From Marinitenerispora sediminis (lineage in GTDB: Bacteria > Actinomycetota > Actinomycetes > Streptosporangiales > Streptosporangiaceae): 51,604 nt of DNA. Below the pieces are notes generated by a model. That model was not told the DNA's origin and ran no database searches. It saw only the letters and a list, made by a program, of their open reading frames with translations. The stretch is from the NCBI RefSeq assembly GCF_003336425.1, contig NZ_QEIO01000021.1, forward strand, positions 1 to 51,604. Reading direction: 5' to 3'. Shown in pieces: positions 37,472 through 44,454 of the stretch. The position numbers and the translations under genes are program-made. How positions within the stretch are numbered: the stretch's first letter is position 1; every line of letters begins with the position of its first letter.

Positions 37472-38205
37472 CGGCCGCCCCCCTCGCCCGCCAGCCTCCG
37501 CATGAGCTGGTCCCGGACGTCGCGGGTCTGCCGGCGGCTGACCAGCAGCAGCTCCTCCCCCACCTTGACCTTGGCCCGCGCGCCGTCCAGGTGCAGCTCC
37601 GACACGTGCCGCGCCGCCACGAGGACGCTCCGGTGGATCCGCACGAAGCCGTCGCCGGCCCAGTCGCGCTCCAGCGCGCCCAGCGTGCTGCGGATCAGGA
37701 AGCTGCCCTCGGCGGTGCGCAGCCGCACGTAGTCCCCGCGCGCCTCGACGTACCAGATCTCCGAGCGCTCGATGAACCGGACGCGGCCGCCGAGCTCCAC
37801 CGGGACGCGGTTGCGGTCGGGCCGCCCGGGCCGCAGCCGCGTCAGCCGCTCCACGGTGTCGGCCAGCCGCTCCTCGCGCAGCGGCTTGAGCAGGTAGTCG
37901 ACGGCGCGCAGTTCGAAGGCGGTGAGGGCGAAGTCCTCATGGGCGGTGACGAACACGACGGCCGGCGGGAGCGCCAGCGCCGAGATGAACCTCGCGAGGT
38001 CGATGCCGCTCGGTCCGGGCATGTGGATGTCGAGGAACAGCGCGTCCAAGTGGTCCTCGGCCGCGACCCGGTCGCTGATCAGGCGCATCGCCGAGGTGGC
38101 GTCGCCGGCGGTCACCACCTCCGCGATCCGGGGATCCCGCTGGAGCAGGTACGCCATCTCTTCGAGAGCCGGGACCTCGTCGTCCACCGCGAGGACTCGA
38201 AGCAT
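37468..38205 (-). CDS. LytTR-family response regulator
   Basis: Transcription factor of a two-component system. 245 residues. Receiver domain 1-120 with acidic D8/D9, phosphoacceptor D59 in ALFLDIHMPGPSG and the KPLREERL lysine. LytTR DNA-binding domain at about 140-240, including IWYVEARGDYVRLRTAEGSFLIRSTLGALE and FVRIHRSVLVAARHVSEL. I start at the ATG at 38205, where the receiver begins. It is followed by a DUF485-like gene and a symporter with overlapping codons, suggesting that this regulator activates its own operon. BtsR/YpdB of E. coli are similar regulators of carboxylate or peptide uptake. Confidence 0.94.
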   Translation of the reverse strand: MLRVLAVDDEVPALEEMAYLLQRDPRIAEVVTAGDATSAMRLISDRVAAEDHLDALFLDIHMPGPSGIDLARFISALALPPAVVFVTAHEDFALTAFELRAVDYLLKPLREERLADTVERLTRLRPGRPDRNRVPVELGGRVRFIERSEIWYVEARGDYVRLRTAEGSFLIRSTLGALERDWAGDGFVRIHRSVLVAARHVSELHLDGARAKVKVGEELLLVSRRQTRDVRDQLMRRLAGEGGGR

Positions 38206-38380
38206 GCCACCGAGGATGGCCGACCCCCCTGCGGCCCGCAACCGTTTTGGCACAATGCGGCGGGAACGGCGGTCGTGGTGAACGGATGCCCCGTTATCAC
38301 CCTGGTTAGGGGGTCATCCGGTGCCGGGACGCCCCGGGCAGGCGGTCGTTTCGGCAGTCTCCGGCCGCCAGGACCCGGCC

Positions 38381-39550
38381 TTATTCGCCCTTCGGCAGGA
38401 ACTTGGGGAACCGGAGGTTGACCTTCGTGCCGGCGCCGGGGCCGGTCTCGATCACCAGGCCGTAGGCGTCCCCGAACATGTTGCGCAGCCGCTCGTCCAC
38501 GTTGGCGAGCCCGATACCGCTAGAGCCGTCGGCCTGGCCGGACAGGATCGCCCGCAGCCGGTCCGGGTCCATCCCGATCCCGTCGTCCTCGACGCTGATG
38601 TGCGCCTCGGCGCCGGCGTCCCGCGCGGTGACGCTGACCTGCCCGACCCCCGGCTTGCCCTCGATACCGTGCCGGATCGCGTTCTCCACGAGGGGCTGCA
38701 GGCAGAGGAAGGGGACCTTCACCGGCAGCACCTCCGGCGCGACGCGCACGGTGAGCCGCAGCCGCTCGCCGAAGCGGGCCCGCTCCAGTGCCAGGTAGCG
38801 GTCGATCGAGCGCAGCTCCTCGTCGAGCGTGGTGAGGTTGCGCGAGCTGCGGAACGAGTAGCGCGCGAAGTCGGCGAAGTCGAGCAGCAGCCCGCGGGCG
38901 CGCTCCGGATCGGTCCGCACGAAGGACGCGATCGTGGTCAGGCAGTTGTACACGAAGTGCGGCGAGATCTGGAGCCGCAGCGCCCGGATCTCGGCGTCGG
39001 CGAGGCGCACGCGGTAGCGGTCGAGCTCCGCGAGCTCCAGCTGCCCCGAGACCCAGCCGGCCACGTCGGAGGCGGCCCGGGCCGGCAGCGCGGTCTCGGA
39101 GGCGGCGAACGCGAGCAGCGCCCCGACCGTCTGGCCGTCCACGACCAGGGGCGCCGCGACGGCGGCGCGCAGGCCGCACGCCGGGTCGCCGCAGTCCAGC
39201 CGGTCGTGCACGTGCGGCCGGCCGCCGGCGAGCACCGGGTGGGCCAGCCGGACCGCCGCGGCGGAGTGCGCGGTGCCGCTGCCGCTCCACGCGAGCAGTC
39301 CGTCGGTGCCGACGATCGCCGCCGCGGGGGTACCCAGCAGCGACCGCAGGTGCCGTACGGCGCGGCGGGCGGAGTCCCGGCCCAGCCCCTGGCGCAGTGC
39401 GGGCGCGGCGAGCGCCGCGGTGTGCAGGGCCGCGCACGTCGCGGCGGCGGCCGGGAGCCGCTCCCGCCGCCGGTCCCGCACAGCCCGGCGGACGAGCTCG
39501 CCCACGCTGGCCAGCGCGACCAGGAGGCTGCCGATGGCGAGGTAGAGCAT
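38381..39550 (-). CDS. LytS/BtsS-type sensor histidine kinase with GAF-like domain
   Basis: 389 residues. One N-terminal hydrophobic helix (MLYLAIGSLLVALASVGELV), not the 5-6 helix sensor of classical LytS. A GAF-like domain at about 55-165 contains C120 and C125. His_kinase domain: the phosphoacceptor H198 is in LQISPHFVYNCLTTIASF. ATPase motifs are ENAIRHG, DDGIGM and GSSGIGLANV. The ATG at 39550 is six bases after a TAACTT -10, so it is likely leaderless. The gap to the LytTR gene is 175 bases. The cognate signal is probably cytosolic, judging by the soluble GAF domain. Confidence 0.92.
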   Translation of the reverse strand: MLYLAIGSLLVALASVGELVRRAVRDRRRERLPAAAATCAALHTAALAAPALRQGLGRDSARRAVRHLRSLLGTPAAAIVGTDGLLAWSGSGTAHSAAAVRLAHPVLAGGRPHVHDRLDCGDPACGLRAAVAAPLVVDGQTVGALLAFAASETALPARAASDVAGWVSGQLELAELDRYRVRLADAEIRALRLQISPHFVYNCLTTIASFVRTDPERARGLLLDFADFARYSFRSSRNLTTLDEELRSIDRYLALERARFGERLRLTVRVAPEVLPVKVPFLCLQPLVENAIRHGIEGKPGVGQVSVTARDAGAEAHISVEDDGIGMDPDRLRAILSGQADGSSGIGLANVDERLRNMFGDAYGLVIETGPGAGTKVNLRFPKFLPKGE

Positions 39551-39556
39551 GCGCTC

Positions 39557-39562
39557 AAGTTA
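39557..39562 (-). promoter_or_regulatory. -10 element of the sensor kinase gene, probably leaderless
   Basis: TAACTT on the minus strand, six bases before the ATG; lies in the 33-base gap after the oxidoreductase gene. Confidence 0.45.
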
Positions 39563-39583
39563 GGGGATCGGGGGCCCGGCGCC

Positions 39584-40186
39584 CTAGGCGAGCGGCGGCC
39601 CGTCCCCGGGCTCCTCCTGGTAGGAGTAGCGCTCCTCCCGCCAGGGGTCGCCGCGGTTGTGGTACCCGCGCTCCTCCCAGAAGCCGCGGCGGTCGGCGTC
39701 GAGGTACTCGATCGCCCGCACCCACTTCACGCTCTTCCAGCCGTAGCGCCGCGGCACGACCAGCCGGACGGGATGGCCGTGCTCGGCCGCCAGGGGGGCG
39801 CCGTCACGGTGCGTGGCGAGCAGGACGTCGGAGGCGAGGAAGTCCGCGACGGGCAGGTTCGCGCTGTAGCCGTACTCCGCCCACACCATCACGTGCGTGG
39901 CCGAGTCGGCGGGCGGCGCGAGCGCGGCGAGCTCGCTCGTCGGGACCCCCGACCAGCACACACCCAGTCGTGTGAACCGCGTCACACAGTGGAAGTCGGC
40001 GGTGAGGTCGGTCCTGGGCAGGGCCGCGAAGTCCGGCCACGTCCACCGGTACTCCCCCAGCGACGCGGTCATCCCGTAGACGCGGAGGTCCCAGCGCTCC
40101 GGCCGGAACCGGGGCACCGGACCGTAGTGCACCGCCGGCCAGCCGCGCGGAACGTGCTGCCCTGGCGGTAGTCGATGCTCCGGCAA
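39584..40186 (-). CDS. Molybdopterin-dependent oxidoreductase (sulfite-oxidase fold)
   Basis: 200-residue protein consisting almost only of the oxidoreductase molybdopterin-binding domain. The molybdenum-ligating cysteine is C67 in TADFHCVTRFTRLGVCWSGVP, and the conserved end is GHPVRLVVPRRYGWKSVKWVRAIEY. There is no signal peptide, Tat motif, haem domain or dimerisation domain, so it is a minimal cytosolic form; the electron partner and substrate are unknown. The start is a TTG at 40186, supported by AAGGAG (40192-40197) five bases upstream and no better in-frame codon. It sits between the aroF leader (divergent) and the sensor kinase. Confidence 0.88.
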   Translation of the reverse strand: MPEHRLPPGQHVPRGWPAVHYGPVPRFRPERWDLRVYGMTASLGEYRWTWPDFAALPRTDLTADFHCVTRFTRLGVCWSGVPTSELAALAPPADSATHVMVWAEYGYSANLPVADFLASDVLLATHRDGAPLAAEHGHPVRLVVPRRYGWKSVKWVRAIEYLDADRRGFWEERGYHNRGDPWREERYSYQEEPGDGPPLA

Positions 40187-40280
40187 TCCTGCTCCTTCGT
40201 GGCGGTACCGCCATCTTGCCAGGCCGCGGTGACCGTCCGTATCCGACCCCGGAGCCTCCCGCTGACGAGGGGTGGTGCGC

Positions 40281-40286
40281 TATAGT
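40281..40286 (+). promoter_or_regulatory. -10 element of the aroF attenuator transcript
   Basis: TATAGT, six bases before the leader-peptide ATG at 40293, so the leader mRNA probably begins at or beside its start codon. No clear -35. Confidence 0.6.
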
Positions 40287-40292
40287 CGCATC

Positions 40293-40367
40293 ATGCAGCG
40301 GAACTTCTGGCGCTTTTATGGCTACCGGCCCACGGGTAGGACGGTCGCCTGTCGAGCGCTGCGCTGA
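40293..40367 (+). CDS. Aromatic leader peptide of the aroF attenuator
   Basis: 24-codon ORF beginning MQRNFWRFYGYRPTG and ending in CRALR. Five of residues 5-11 are aromatic (F5, W6, F8, Y9, Y11), covering all three end products of the aromatic pathway. It lies between a leaderless-type promoter and a strong intrinsic terminator, upstream of the gene for the first enzyme of that pathway. Stalling at these codons when any charged aromatic tRNA is scarce should favour an antiterminator. A similar attenuator in front of aroF (called aroR) has been described in Corynebacterium glutamicum, as I recall. Confidence 0.8.
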   Translation: MQRNFWRFYGYRPTGRTVACRALR

Positions 40368-40380
40368 CACGGACGACTCC

Positions 40381-40420
40381 AGGAGCCCCGGGCCACACGG
40401 CCCGGGGCTCCTTCGTTTGT
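40381..40420 (+). terminator. Attenuator terminator upstream of aroF
   Basis: Fourteen-base perfect stem AGGAGCCCCGGGCC/GGCCCGGGGCTCCT with an ACAC loop followed by TCGTTTGT, one of the few hairpins in the window with a T-rich tail. It starts 13 bases after the leader-peptide stop and ends 47 bases before aroF. Confidence 0.85.
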
Positions 40421-40467
40421 CCGGCCCAAGGCTCCGATCTTCTCCAGACGCGTGAAGGACGACGTAC

Positions 40468-41514
40468 ATGGTCATCGTGATGGATTCCGAAGCAACGCCC
40501 GATCACATCGACGGCATCGTCGACGTGGTCACCACCGCGGGTGGGACGGCGTATGTGACCCGAGGTGTCAGCCGGACGATCATCGGGCTGGTGGGCGACG
40601 TCCAGCAGTTCGAGACGCTGGACCTGCGTGCGATGCCGGGAGTGAGCGACGTGCTGCGCATCTCCGTGCCCTACAAGCTGGTCAGCCGCGAGAACCACGT
40701 GAGCCGCTCGGTGGTGCGCGTGGGCGGCGTGCCGATCGGCGGGGAGCACATGACCCTGATCGCCGGCCCGTGCGCGGTGGAGACGCCCGAGCAGACGCTG
40801 GCGGCCGCCCGGATGGCGCGCTCGGCCGGCGCGGCGCTGCTCCGCGGCGGCGCCTACAAGCCGCGCACCTCGCCGTACGCCTTCCAGGGGCTCGGGGAGG
40901 CCGGGCTGCGGATCCTCGCCGACGTGCGCGCCGAGACCGGGCTGCCGATCGTCACCGAGGTAGTGGACGCCGGCGACGTCGAGCTGGTGGCCGGCTACGC
41001 CGACATGCTGCAGATCGGCACCCGCAACATGCAGAACTTCGCGCTGCTGCAGGCGGCCGGCGAGGCCGGCAAGCCGGTGATGCTCAAGCGCGGCATGAGC
41101 GCCACGATCGAGGAGTGGCTCATGGCCGCCGAGTACATCGCGCAGCGCGGCAACCTCGACATCGTGCTGTGCGAGCGCGGCATCCGGACCTTCGAGAAGG
41201 CCACCCGCAACACGCTGGACCTCAGCGCGGTGCCGGTCGCCCAGCAGCTGTCGCACCTGCCGGTGATCGTCGACCCGTCGCACTCCGGGGGCAAGCGCGA
41301 CCTGGTGCTGCCGCTGTCGCGCGCGGCGATCGCGGTGGGCGCGGACGGCATCATCGTCGACGTGCACCCGACGCCGGAGACCGCGCTGTGCGACGGCCCG
41401 CAGGCCCTGGTCGGCGAGGACCTGGCCGAGCTCGCCGACGCGGTCCGCACGCTGCCCGCCCTGGTGGGACGCACGCTCGCCTCGGCCCCGGAGCCGGCGG
41501 TGGCCGGGGTGTGA
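40468..41514 (+). CDS. aroF: 3-deoxy-D-arabino-heptulosonate 7-phosphate synthase (type I beta)
   Basis: First step of aromatic amino acid synthesis: condenses phosphoenolpyruvate and erythrose 4-phosphate. 348 residues. An N-terminal ferredoxin-like regulatory domain (about 1-70, MVIVMDSEATPDHIDGIVDVVTTAGGTAYVTRGV) precedes the TIM barrel. The barrel has LIAGPCAVETPEQTL, LRGGAYKPRTSPYAFQG, IGTRNMQNF, MLKRGMSATIEEWLMAAEYIA, PVIVDPSHSGGKRDLV, and DGIIVDVHPTPETALCDG. ATG at 40468 with GAAGGA upstream. It is controlled by the attenuator directly upstream. The regulatory domain suggests feedback inhibition as well. Confidence 0.97.
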   Translation: MVIVMDSEATPDHIDGIVDVVTTAGGTAYVTRGVSRTIIGLVGDVQQFETLDLRAMPGVSDVLRISVPYKLVSRENHVSRSVVRVGGVPIGGEHMTLIAGPCAVETPEQTLAAARMARSAGAALLRGGAYKPRTSPYAFQGLGEAGLRILADVRAETGLPIVTEVVDAGDVELVAGYADMLQIGTRNMQNFALLQAAGEAGKPVMLKRGMSATIEEWLMAAEYIAQRGNLDIVLCERGIRTFEKATRNTLDLSAVPVAQQLSHLPVIVDPSHSGGKRDLVLPLSRAAIAVGADGIIVDVHPTPETALCDGPQALVGEDLAELADAVRTLPALVGRTLASAPEPAVAGV

Positions 41515-41646
41515 CGTAGTTCCTGCCGCGCGGATCCGGTCCCGCCGCCGCGCGGATCTGGCCACGGGCGGGGCAGGGGCGCTCCGGAAGCGGGGTGCCG
41601 CGGACGGCCGGCGCCCGCACTCGTCACGGGGTGTGACGTCCCGGTC

Positions 41647-41677
41647 GCGCTCCGGCGGGATCAGGCCGCCGGAGCGC
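41647..41677. terminator. Bidirectional terminator between aroF and thiI
   Basis: Twelve-base perfect arms GCGCTCCGGCGG/CCGCCGGAGCGC with a seven-base loop. The hairpin spans the thiI stop codon (41661-41663), so it can serve both convergent genes. Confidence 0.6.
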
Positions 41678-42929
41678 TGTCGCCGAGGAAGCTCGGCTTG
41701 TGCAGCTGGGCGCTGCCGGCCAGGTGCTCGGCGAGCTCCTCGACGTCCAGGCGCTTCTCGATCTGGCGCAGGTCCTCGATCTTGGCGGCGGTCTCGACCT
41801 GGCGCGGCGTGAGCAGCGTGCAGCAGTCCTCGTCGGGCAGCTCGGAGATGTGCAGGGTGCCGATCCGGCGGGCCTCCGCCATGATCTCGGTCTTGTCCAT
41901 GCCGATGAGCGGGCGCAGGATCGGCAGGTCGACGGCGTCGTCCAGCGCGGTGATGTTGGTCAGGGTCTGGCTGGAGACCTGGCCGAGCGCGTCGCCGGTG
42001 ACGAGGGCGGCGCCGCCGAGGCGCTCGGCGAGCGCCTCGGCCGTCTTCAGCATCAACCGGCGCTGGGCGACGATCTGCAGCCGCTCCACGCCGGAGTTCT
42101 TCAGCTGCTGCTGGGCCTTGCCGAACGGGACGACGAAGAGCCGGGAGCCGACCTGGAACCGGTCGAGCTGGCGGACCAGGCTGTAGGCCTTGTAGATGGA
42201 CTCCGGACCGGTGAACGGCATCCCGGAGAAGTGCAGGAAGTCGACCTTGAGCCCGCGCCGCATCATGCGGTGCGCGGCCACCGGCGAGTCGATGCCGCCG
42301 GACATCAGCACCAGCGCGCGGCCGCTCATGCCGACCGGCAGCCCGCCCTGGCCGGGGATGCCGTCGGTGAAGACGAAGACCTCGTCCTTGTCCACCTCGA
42401 TGAACACCGTGTTGTCGGGGTGCTTGAGCTTCACCGGGAGGTGGTGCGCCTCCTGGATCTTCGCTCCGACGTGGCCGGCGAGCTCGGAGGAGGTCATCGG
42501 GAACCGCTTGTCGCGGCGGCGGGCCCGCACGGCGAAGGTCCCGGTGCGCTCGGCCATCGACCGCACCGCGATGTCGGTGACGGCGTCGAGGTCCTTGGCG
42601 ACCCGGCGCACCAGGTGGATCCAGACGATGCCCATGACGTTGCGCATGCGCTCGGCGAGCTCGGCGACCTGGAGGTCGGAGCCGCCGGGCATGCGGATGA
42701 CGATCACACCCTTGCGCTGGGAGAGCCGGATCTCGCCGAGCCCGCGCGCCGCCGCCCGGATGTTGTTGTGCAGCCGGCGCTCGAACAGCTGCCGGTTGCT
42801 GCCCTTGAGCACGATCTCGCCGAGCTTCATCAGGACGCACAGCTCGCCGAGTCCGGCCTCGCCGCCGGGCCGCGCGACGCCGCCGTGCTCGCGGACCTCG
42901 GTCGCCGCTGAGTCGAGTGACGCGGACAT
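41661..42929 (-). CDS. thiI: tRNA 4-thiouridine/thiazole sulfurtransferase ThiI, without rhodanese domain
   Basis: Adenylates U8 of tRNA for thiolation and, in some bacteria, supports thiazole synthesis. 422 residues. N-terminal ferredoxin-like region, then THUMP domain including VVRVARRDKRFPMTS-like sequence, then the PP-loop ATP pyrophosphatase motif VLMSGGIDSPVAAHRMMRRG. EDCCTLLTPRQV appears near the C-terminus. The rhodanese domain with the catalytic cysteine of E. coli ThiI is missing, so sulfur must come from a separate desulfurase. I choose the ATG at 42929, with GGAGG seven bases upstream, over a longer frame starting at 42977. Confidence 0.92.
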   Translation of the reverse strand: MSASLDSAATEVREHGGVARPGGEAGLGELCVLMKLGEIVLKGSNRQLFERRLHNNIRAAARGLGEIRLSQRKGVIVIRMPGGSDLQVAELAERMRNVMGIVWIHLVRRVAKDLDAVTDIAVRSMAERTGTFAVRARRRDKRFPMTSSELAGHVGAKIQEAHHLPVKLKHPDNTVFIEVDKDEVFVFTDGIPGQGGLPVGMSGRALVLMSGGIDSPVAAHRMMRRGLKVDFLHFSGMPFTGPESIYKAYSLVRQLDRFQVGSRLFVVPFGKAQQQLKNSGVERLQIVAQRRLMLKTAEALAERLGGAALVTGDALGQVSSQTLTNITALDDAVDLPILRPLIGMDKTEIMAEARRIGTLHISELPDEDCCTLLTPRQVETAAKIEDLRQIEKRLDVEELAEHLAGSAQLHKPSFLGDSAPAA

Positions 42930-43045
42930 GACGGCACCTCCGGGGAGATTCGGTACGGGGGTCTCGCGCGAGACCACGAACTGCGCTCGCTTCCAGTATC
43001 GAACACCCGCGCAACCGGTTTCGCCATGCCGGGCCGCGGGAACGG

Positions 43046-43080
43046 CGCGCCCCCGCCCGGTGGGCCCGGGCGGGGGCGCG
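43046..43080 (-). terminator. Terminator hairpin after pfkA
   Basis: Fifteen-base perfect stem CGCGCCCCCGCCCGG/CCGGGCGGGGGCGCG with a five-base loop, 17 bases after the pfkA stop. Confidence 0.65.
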
Positions 43081-43096
43081 GCGGCACGGGGGCGGA

Positions 43097-44122
43097 CTAG
43101 CCGAAGAAGACCTCGGCCTCCTGGTAGCGCTCGACCGGGACGGTCTTGAGCTTGTCGGTGGCGGCCGACAGCTCGACCCGGACGATGTCGGTGCCCTGCA
43201 GCGCGACCATCTTGCCGAAGTCCTTGTCGTGGACGGCGTCGATGGCGTGCACGCCCAGGCGGGTCGCGAGCACGCGGTCGAAGGCGGACGGTGTGCCGCC
43301 GCGCTGGACGTGGCCCAGCACGACCGAGCGCGCCTCCTTGCCGGTGCGCGACTCGATCTCCTCGGCGAGGCGCTGGCCGATGCCGCCGAGCCGGACGTGC
43401 CCGAAGGCGTCGCGCTCACCGGTGGCCAGCTCCATCTGGCCGGCCTTGGGGTGCGCGCCCTCGGCGACCACGATGATCGGCGCGTAGCGGGTCTTGAACC
43501 GGCTCTCGACGTGCGCCACGACCTCGTCGATGTCGAACGGCCGCTCGGGGATGAGGATGACGTTGGCGCCCGCCGCCATGCCGGAGTGCAGCGCGATCCA
43601 GCCGGCGTGGCGGCCCATGACCTCGACGATCAGCGCGCGGTGGTGCGACTCGGCGGTCGTGTGCAGGCGGTCGATCGCCTCGGTGGCGATGTTGACGGCG
43701 GTGTCGAAGCCGAAGGTGTAGTCGGTGGCGTTGAGGTCGTTGTCGATGGTCTTGGGGACGCCCACGACGTGGACGTCGGCGTCGGAGAGCTGCCGCGCGA
43801 CACCGAGGGTGTCCTCACCGCCGATGGCGACGAGCGCGTCGAGGCCGAGCCCGGCCAGGTTGTCCTTGATCCGCTCGACGCCGCCCTCGATCTTGATCGG
43901 GTTGGTCCGCGAGGACCCCAGGATGGTGCCGCCGCGCGGCAGGATGCCGCTGACCGCGGCGCGGTCCAGCGGCATGGTGTCGCCCTCCAGCGGGCCGCGC
44001 CAGCCGTCCCGGAAGCCGACGAACTCGTACCCGTAGTCCTTGATGCCCTTGCGCACCACCGCGCGGATGACCGCGTTCAGACCCGGGCAGTCGCCGCCAC
44101 CGGTCAGCACCCCGACTCGCAT
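43097..44122 (-). CDS. pfkA: 6-phosphofructokinase
   Basis: Commits glucose carbon to glycolysis by phosphorylating fructose 6-phosphate. 341 residues from the ATG at 44122, preceded by GAGGAG with an eight-base gap. The nucleotide loop MRVGVLTGGGDCPGLNAVIRAVV opens the protein. The donor-site motif is IGGEDTLGVARQLSD, of the actinobacterial ATP-type group III rather than the GGDGS of pyrophosphate enzymes. The catalytic motif is VPKTIDNDLNATDYTFGFDTA. GHVQRGGTPSAFDRVLATRLG closes the allosteric half. It is divergent from glpK. Confidence 0.96.
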   Translation of the reverse strand: MRVGVLTGGGDCPGLNAVIRAVVRKGIKDYGYEFVGFRDGWRGPLEGDTMPLDRAAVSGILPRGGTILGSSRTNPIKIEGGVERIKDNLAGLGLDALVAIGGEDTLGVARQLSDADVHVVGVPKTIDNDLNATDYTFGFDTAVNIATEAIDRLHTTAESHHRALIVEVMGRHAGWIALHSGMAAGANVILIPERPFDIDEVVAHVESRFKTRYAPIIVVAEGAHPKAGQMELATGERDAFGHVRLGGIGQRLAEEIESRTGKEARSVVLGHVQRGGTPSAFDRVLATRLGVHAIDAVHDKDFGKMVALQGTDIVRVELSAATDKLKTVPVERYQEAEVFFG

Positions 44123-44454
44123 TGCGTGTACTCCTCGAATTGTCGATGAACCAGCAACCACAGGAAACCAGGAATCCGGGACGCCAGAGACACCGAAGCG
44201 CCGGAGCGCCGGAATCCGCGGTGGGCGCCGCGGGCGCGCGAGCGCCGCCGCGGACCCTTGACCTCGTGGCGCGTCCCCGCCACCCTGGCGAGGACGCTGT
44301 GACCGCCGTCACGGCCACCGGATCACGTAGCGTTGCGAATTCCACAAACCGGGGTAAATCCGGGTGGAAGACGACCGACACGGGAGCACGGTGCCGTGCC
44401 GCATGTCTCACATGGTCTAGACCATAGTCGCCAGAGCTACTGGAGGCCAACCCC
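44123..44454. other. pfkA-glpK divergent control region
   Basis: 332 bases with no gene. A possible promoter toward glpK is TTGCGA followed by a 16-base spacer and TAAATC at about 44333-44360. TTGACC with a 17-base spacer and CACCCT near 44262-44290 is a second candidate. A perfect 14-base palindrome lies at 44412-44425. Confidence 0.35.
44412..44425 (+). promoter_or_regulatory. DasR-type (GntR/HutC) palindrome upstream of glpK
   Basis: ATGGTCTAGACCAT, a perfect palindrome whose central TGGTCTAGACCA is identical to the core of the Streptomyces DasR-responsive element. It ends 29 bases before the glpK ATG. The outer bases differ from the full dre consensus, so another HutC-subfamily regulator is possible. 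Confidence 0.6.

Noticed and set aside
41526-41562. Direct repeat GCCGCGCGGATC after aroF
   Set aside because: Only two copies, in GC-rich spacer DNA; no array or mobile element ends are associated.
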